This document shows, piece by piece, positions 5,134 through 7,225 of a DNA stretch of 7,225 nt; positions within the stretch are counted from its first letter, which is position 1; each line of letters opens with the position of its first letter. Origin of the DNA: Deltaproteobacteria bacterium (lineage in GTDB: Bacteria; Desulfobacterota; Desulfobaccia; Desulfobaccales; 0-14-0-80-60-11); contig JAMCQY010000354.1 in assembly GCA_023381945.1 (NCBI GenBank), positions 1-7,225 on the forward strand, in the 5' to 3' direction. The notes beneath the pieces are model-generated. The model saw only the letters and a program-made list of their open reading frames with translations. It did not search any database and was not told the origin of the DNA. The translations under genes and the position numbers were made by a program.

Positions 5134-6027
5134 TTAAACACACTCAGCCTGGGAAATCGCCTCCCAAACCGCGAAAAATTGCCGCGCATAGGCGACGTTA
5201 TGAGTGCGGACGATCCTGGCGCCATGCTGCACTGCGGCCAGCAGGGCGGCCAGGGTGCCCACATCCCGCTCCGGTCCTGCAGGTTCGCCGGTGAGATGGC
5301 CGATGAAGGCCTTGCGCGACGGTCCCACGAGTAAAGGGCAGCCCAATTCCAGAAAGATCTCCAGCCGCCGGAGAATCTCCAGGTTATGGTCCCGGGTTTT
5401 ACCGAAGCCGAGGCCGGGGTCCAGAACGAGCAATTCTTGAGCGATCCCCCGGCCGATGGCGAATTCCAGGCGTTCCCGGAAAAAGGCGGTGATCTCCCCC
5501 ATCAAGTCATCGTAATGAGGGTCCCGCTGCATGTCCCGGGGGCTGCCCTGCATATGCATCAGGATCACCGGCGCTTTAGCGCTCGCGGCCAGGGAGGCCA
5601 TATCCGGGTCAAAGCGGAGGGCGCTGATATCGTTGATAATGACGGCGCCGACCGCCAGAGCGGCTTGGGCTACCGGGGCCTTGTAGGTGTCGATGGAGAT
5701 GGGGATGCCGATCTCCGGAGCAATGGCTTCGATGACCGGTATGACCCGGCGCAGTTCTTCTTCCAAAGGCACCGGTTCGGCATAAGGGCGGGTAGACTCA
5801 CCGCCGATGTCCAAAATATCGGCGCCGGCGGCCACCAACTCCCGGGCATGGGCCAGGGCCGCCTTCTGATCGAAATGGGCGCCGTGGTCGGCAAAAGAAT
5901 CCGGCGTGACGTTGAGGATGCCCATGATGAGAGGCCGGGATTGTTGGTCAGAAGCCAACAGCGCGGTCCAAGATTCACGGCTAACTGGTTTTTTATTGGC
6001 CGCCAAGGATTGATTTGCTTCGGTCAT
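5134..6027 (-). CDS. folP: Dihydropteroate synthase FolP
   Basis: FolP is a cytoplasmic enzyme of folate synthesis that joins 6-hydroxymethyl-7,8-dihydropterin diphosphate with p-aminobenzoate to give dihydropteroate; it is the sulfonamide target. The 297 residues form one TIM-barrel domain with all signature motifs in order: MGILNVTPDSF (35-45, N39), LDIGGESTRP (72-81, D73), SIDTYKAPVA (111-120, D113), IND (131-133), LDPGLGFGKT (202-211, D203, K210), GPSRKAFIG (235-243, K239) and RTH (274-276). It is slightly longer than usual because of a ~30-residue N-terminal lead. Y82 replaces the common glycine in STRPG, and N277 the aspartate of the HDV motif; both look like tolerated variation. ftsH lies upstream, as in many Proteobacteria, but a strong terminator separates them. 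No clear promoter or Shine-Dalgarno sequence is visible; GGAG lies 14 bases before the ATG. Confidence 0.97.
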   Translation of the reverse strand: MTEANQSLAANKKPVSRESWTALLASDQQSRPLIMGILNVTPDSFADHGAHFDQKAALAHARELVAAGADILDIGGESTRPYAEPVPLEEELRRVIPVIEAIAPEIGIPISIDTYKAPVAQAALAVGAVIINDISALRFDPDMASLAASAKAPVILMHMQGSPRDMQRDPHYDDLMGEITAFFRERLEFAIGRGIAQELLVLDPGLGFGKTRDHNLEILRRLEIFLELGCPLLVGPSRKAFIGHLTGEPAGPERDVGTLAALLAAVQHGARIVRTHNVAYARQFFAVWEAISQAECV

Positions 6028-6057
6028 CTGGTCTTAAACAGCTCCCATTGCACCAAG

Positions 6058-6078
6058 CCCTCTCCTCTGGGGAGAGGG
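6058..6078. repeat. CCCTCTCC-type intergenic palindrome
   Basis: CCCTCTCC (6058-6065) and GGAGAGGG (6071-6078) form a perfect 8-bp stem with a 5-base loop, 30 bases upstream of folP. The sequence resembles the CCCTCTCCC...GGGAGAGGG palindromes that I recall as scattered intergenic repeats in many proteobacterial genomes. No T run follows on either strand. Confidence 0.55.
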
Positions 6079-6117
6079 GAGAAATGCAAGAAAATGGCAG
6101 GCGAGATGCTCACCCCA

Positions 6118-6142
6118 GCGCAGGCTAGAAGCCTGCGCTACC
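6118..6142. repeat. Dispersed palindromic element, copy B
   Basis: GCGCAGGCT (6118-6126) and AGCCTGCGC (6130-6138) form a perfect stem with loop AGA, followed by TACC; an A-T pair at 6117/6139 extends the stem to 10 bp. The layout is the same as copy A at 900-925. It lies between the ftsH terminator and folP. Confidence 0.7.
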
Positions 6143-6149
6143 CAGCGAT

Positions 6150-6177
6150 AAAAAAGGGCAGGCCCGAAGACCTGCCC
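6150..6177 (-). terminator. Intrinsic terminator of ftsH
   Basis: On the minus strand GGGCAGG (6177-6171) pairs with CCTGCCC (6162-6156). The stem is extended by a U-G and a C-G pair closing a UUCG tetraloop (C-UUCG-G), and six T residues follow (6155-6150). It begins 36 bases after the ftsH stop. This is a textbook factor-independent terminator and the strongest in the window. Confidence 0.92.
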
Positions 6178-6212
6178 CCTAGGTTATCAGATTAAGGCCG
6201 CGATTGCCAGGC

Positions 6213-7225
6213 TCAGGCTTCCTGCGCCTTGAGCAATTGGTCAGGCTCCTGGGTGTCCGTGGGTCCTGAAGGTGGCTCAAGCTGGCCGATGATCTTGTCG
6301 ATCTCGACGCTATCCAGGGTTTCCTTATCCAGCAGGCCCTGGGCCAGGGCCTCCAGTTTAGACCGATGGTTGGTGAGCAAATCCAATGCCCGGTTGGAGG
6401 CGCTGAGGACCAGGTTTTTGATGGCGATGTCGATCAGGCGGGAGGTCTCTTCGCTGAAATCCTTGGATTGGGCGAATTCCCGGCCTAAAAAGATGTGTTC
6501 TTCCCGTTTCCCGAAGGTGACGGGTCCCAGTTCTTCGCTCATGCCCCAGTTGCATACCATCTTCCGGGCCAGATCGGTGGCCCGCTCCAGGTCATTGCCG
6601 GCCCCGGTGGTGAACTGCTGGAATATCAGTTCCTCGGCGGCCCGGCCGCCCAGGAGAACGGTAAGGGTGGACACCAGATAATCTTTGGGATAAGTGTGGC
6701 GCTCGTCCAGGGGCAACTGCTGGGTAAGACCCAGAGCCCGGCCCCGGGGAATGATGGTGACCTTGTGAATGGGGTCGGTGCCCGGGGTGAGCCTGGCGAC
6801 CAGAGTGTGGCCCGCTTCGTGATAGGCGGTATTGCGCCGCTCCCGCTCGGTCAGGATGAGGCTGCGGCGTTCGGTGCCCATGAGGACCTTGTCCTTGGCC
6901 TGCTCAAAGTCATTCATGTGCACCAGATCGCTGCCGCGACGAGCCGCAAACAAGGCGGCTTCGTTGGCCAGGTTCTCCAGATCGGCCCCGGAAAACCCCG
7001 GGGTGCCCCGGGCCAGGATGGAGAGATCCACGGATTCGGCCAGGGGGGTGCGCCGGGTGTGCACCTTGAGGATGGCTTCCCGGCCTTTGAGGTCCGGAAC
7101 CGGCACCACTACCTGCCGGTCGAAGCGGCCGGGCCGCAGCAGGGCCGGGTCCAGAACGTCGGGCCGGTTGGTGGCGGCGATGAGAATGACCCCCTCGTTG
7201 GCCTCAAAGCCATCCATCTCCACCA
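6213..7225 (-). CDS. ftsH: ATP-dependent zinc metalloprotease FtsH, 3' part
   Basis: FtsH is a hexameric inner-membrane AAA+ protease that degrades damaged or short-lived membrane and cytoplasmic proteins. The N-terminal membrane segments and Walker motifs lie beyond the right edge; the first visible residues [21 protein letters not shown] are internal. The visible ~337 residues include the second region of homology with arginine fingers ([10 protein letters not shown], 27-36), the AAA+ lid ([18 protein letters not shown], 73-90), the zinc protease motif HEAGH (135-139), GGRAAEEL (192-199) and [10 protein letters not shown] (208-217), whose D211 should be the third zinc ligand. The C-terminal tail after about residue 314 is short and variable, as usual. 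The gene ends in a strong terminator. Its place upstream of folP matches a widespread gene order. Confidence 0.97.
   Translation of the reverse strand, partial: VEMDGFEANEGVILIAATNRPDVLDPALLRPGRFDRQVVVPVPDLKGREAILKVHTRRTPLAESVDLSILARGTPGFSGADLENLANEAALFAARRGSDLVHMNDFEQAKDKVLMGTERRSLILTERERRNTAYHEAGHTLVARLTPGTDPIHKVTIIPRGRALGLTQQLPLDERHTYPKDYLVSTLTVLLGGRAAEELIFQQFTTGAGNDLERATDLARKMVCNWGMSEELGPVTFGKREEHIFLGREFAQSKDFSEETSRLIDIAIKNLVLSASNRALDLLTNHRSKLEALAQGLLDKETLDSVEIDKIIGQLEPPSGPTDTQEPDQLLKAQEA

Noticed and set aside
5386..6195. Long plus-strand open frame (269 codons) opposite folP
   Set aside because: It is antisense to folP and runs through the intergenic palindromes, giving the SPLGRGE string typical of translated repeats.
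1..7225. Search for a defence, mobile or other new multi-gene system
   Set aside because: Apart from one unknown small protein, the genes belong to recognised families, mostly housekeeping; no transposase, integrase, nuclease, toxin-antitoxin pair, tRNA or attachment site was seen.

Overview
The window looks like chromosomal housekeeping DNA from a GC-rich (roughly 58 %) Gram-negative anaerobe, most likely a member of the Desulfobacterota (former Deltaproteobacteria), perhaps related to Desulfobacca or Syntrophaceae. This placement is an inference from gene order (ftsH, folP, cdaA, cdaR/ybbR), protein style and the scattered intergenic palindromes; there is no rRNA or marker that fixes it. 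Every gene lies on the minus strand except a truncated one at the left edge.

Reading the minus strand from the right edge: the 3' part of ftsH (membrane AAA+ zinc protease) ends in a strong intrinsic terminator. A 185-base gap with two palindromic elements follows. Then comes a compact run: folP (dihydropteroate synthase), cdaA (diadenylate cyclase), cdaR (YbbR-domain CdaA regulator) and uppP (undecaprenyl-diphosphate phosphatase). The cyclase and its membrane-anchored regulator overlap, and uppP sits where glmM is often found in related clusters. The group therefore joins folate synthesis, c-di-AMP signalling and recycling of the cell-wall lipid carrier.

To the left come a 110-residue protein that I do not recognise, a cation diffusion facilitator (CDF) with an altered transport site and an extra cysteine cluster at its C-terminus, and a small secreted YHS-domain protein with a likely metal-binding cysteine set. 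The CDF gene has a candidate promoter overlapped by a 23-bp palindrome. The CDF and YHS genes may form a metal-handling pair, but they appear to have separate promoters. At the left edge, on the plus strand and convergent with the YHS gene, is the 3' part of a small OB-fold-like protein.

The intergenic spaces hold at least three kinds of short palindromic repeat, plus a run of four heptads directly in front of cdaA. Two copies of one palindrome (about 900 and 6118) differ by a compensating base-pair change. I see no CRISPR array, tRNA, rRNA, insertion sequence, phage gene or defence system, and nothing that amounts to a convincing new multi-gene system.
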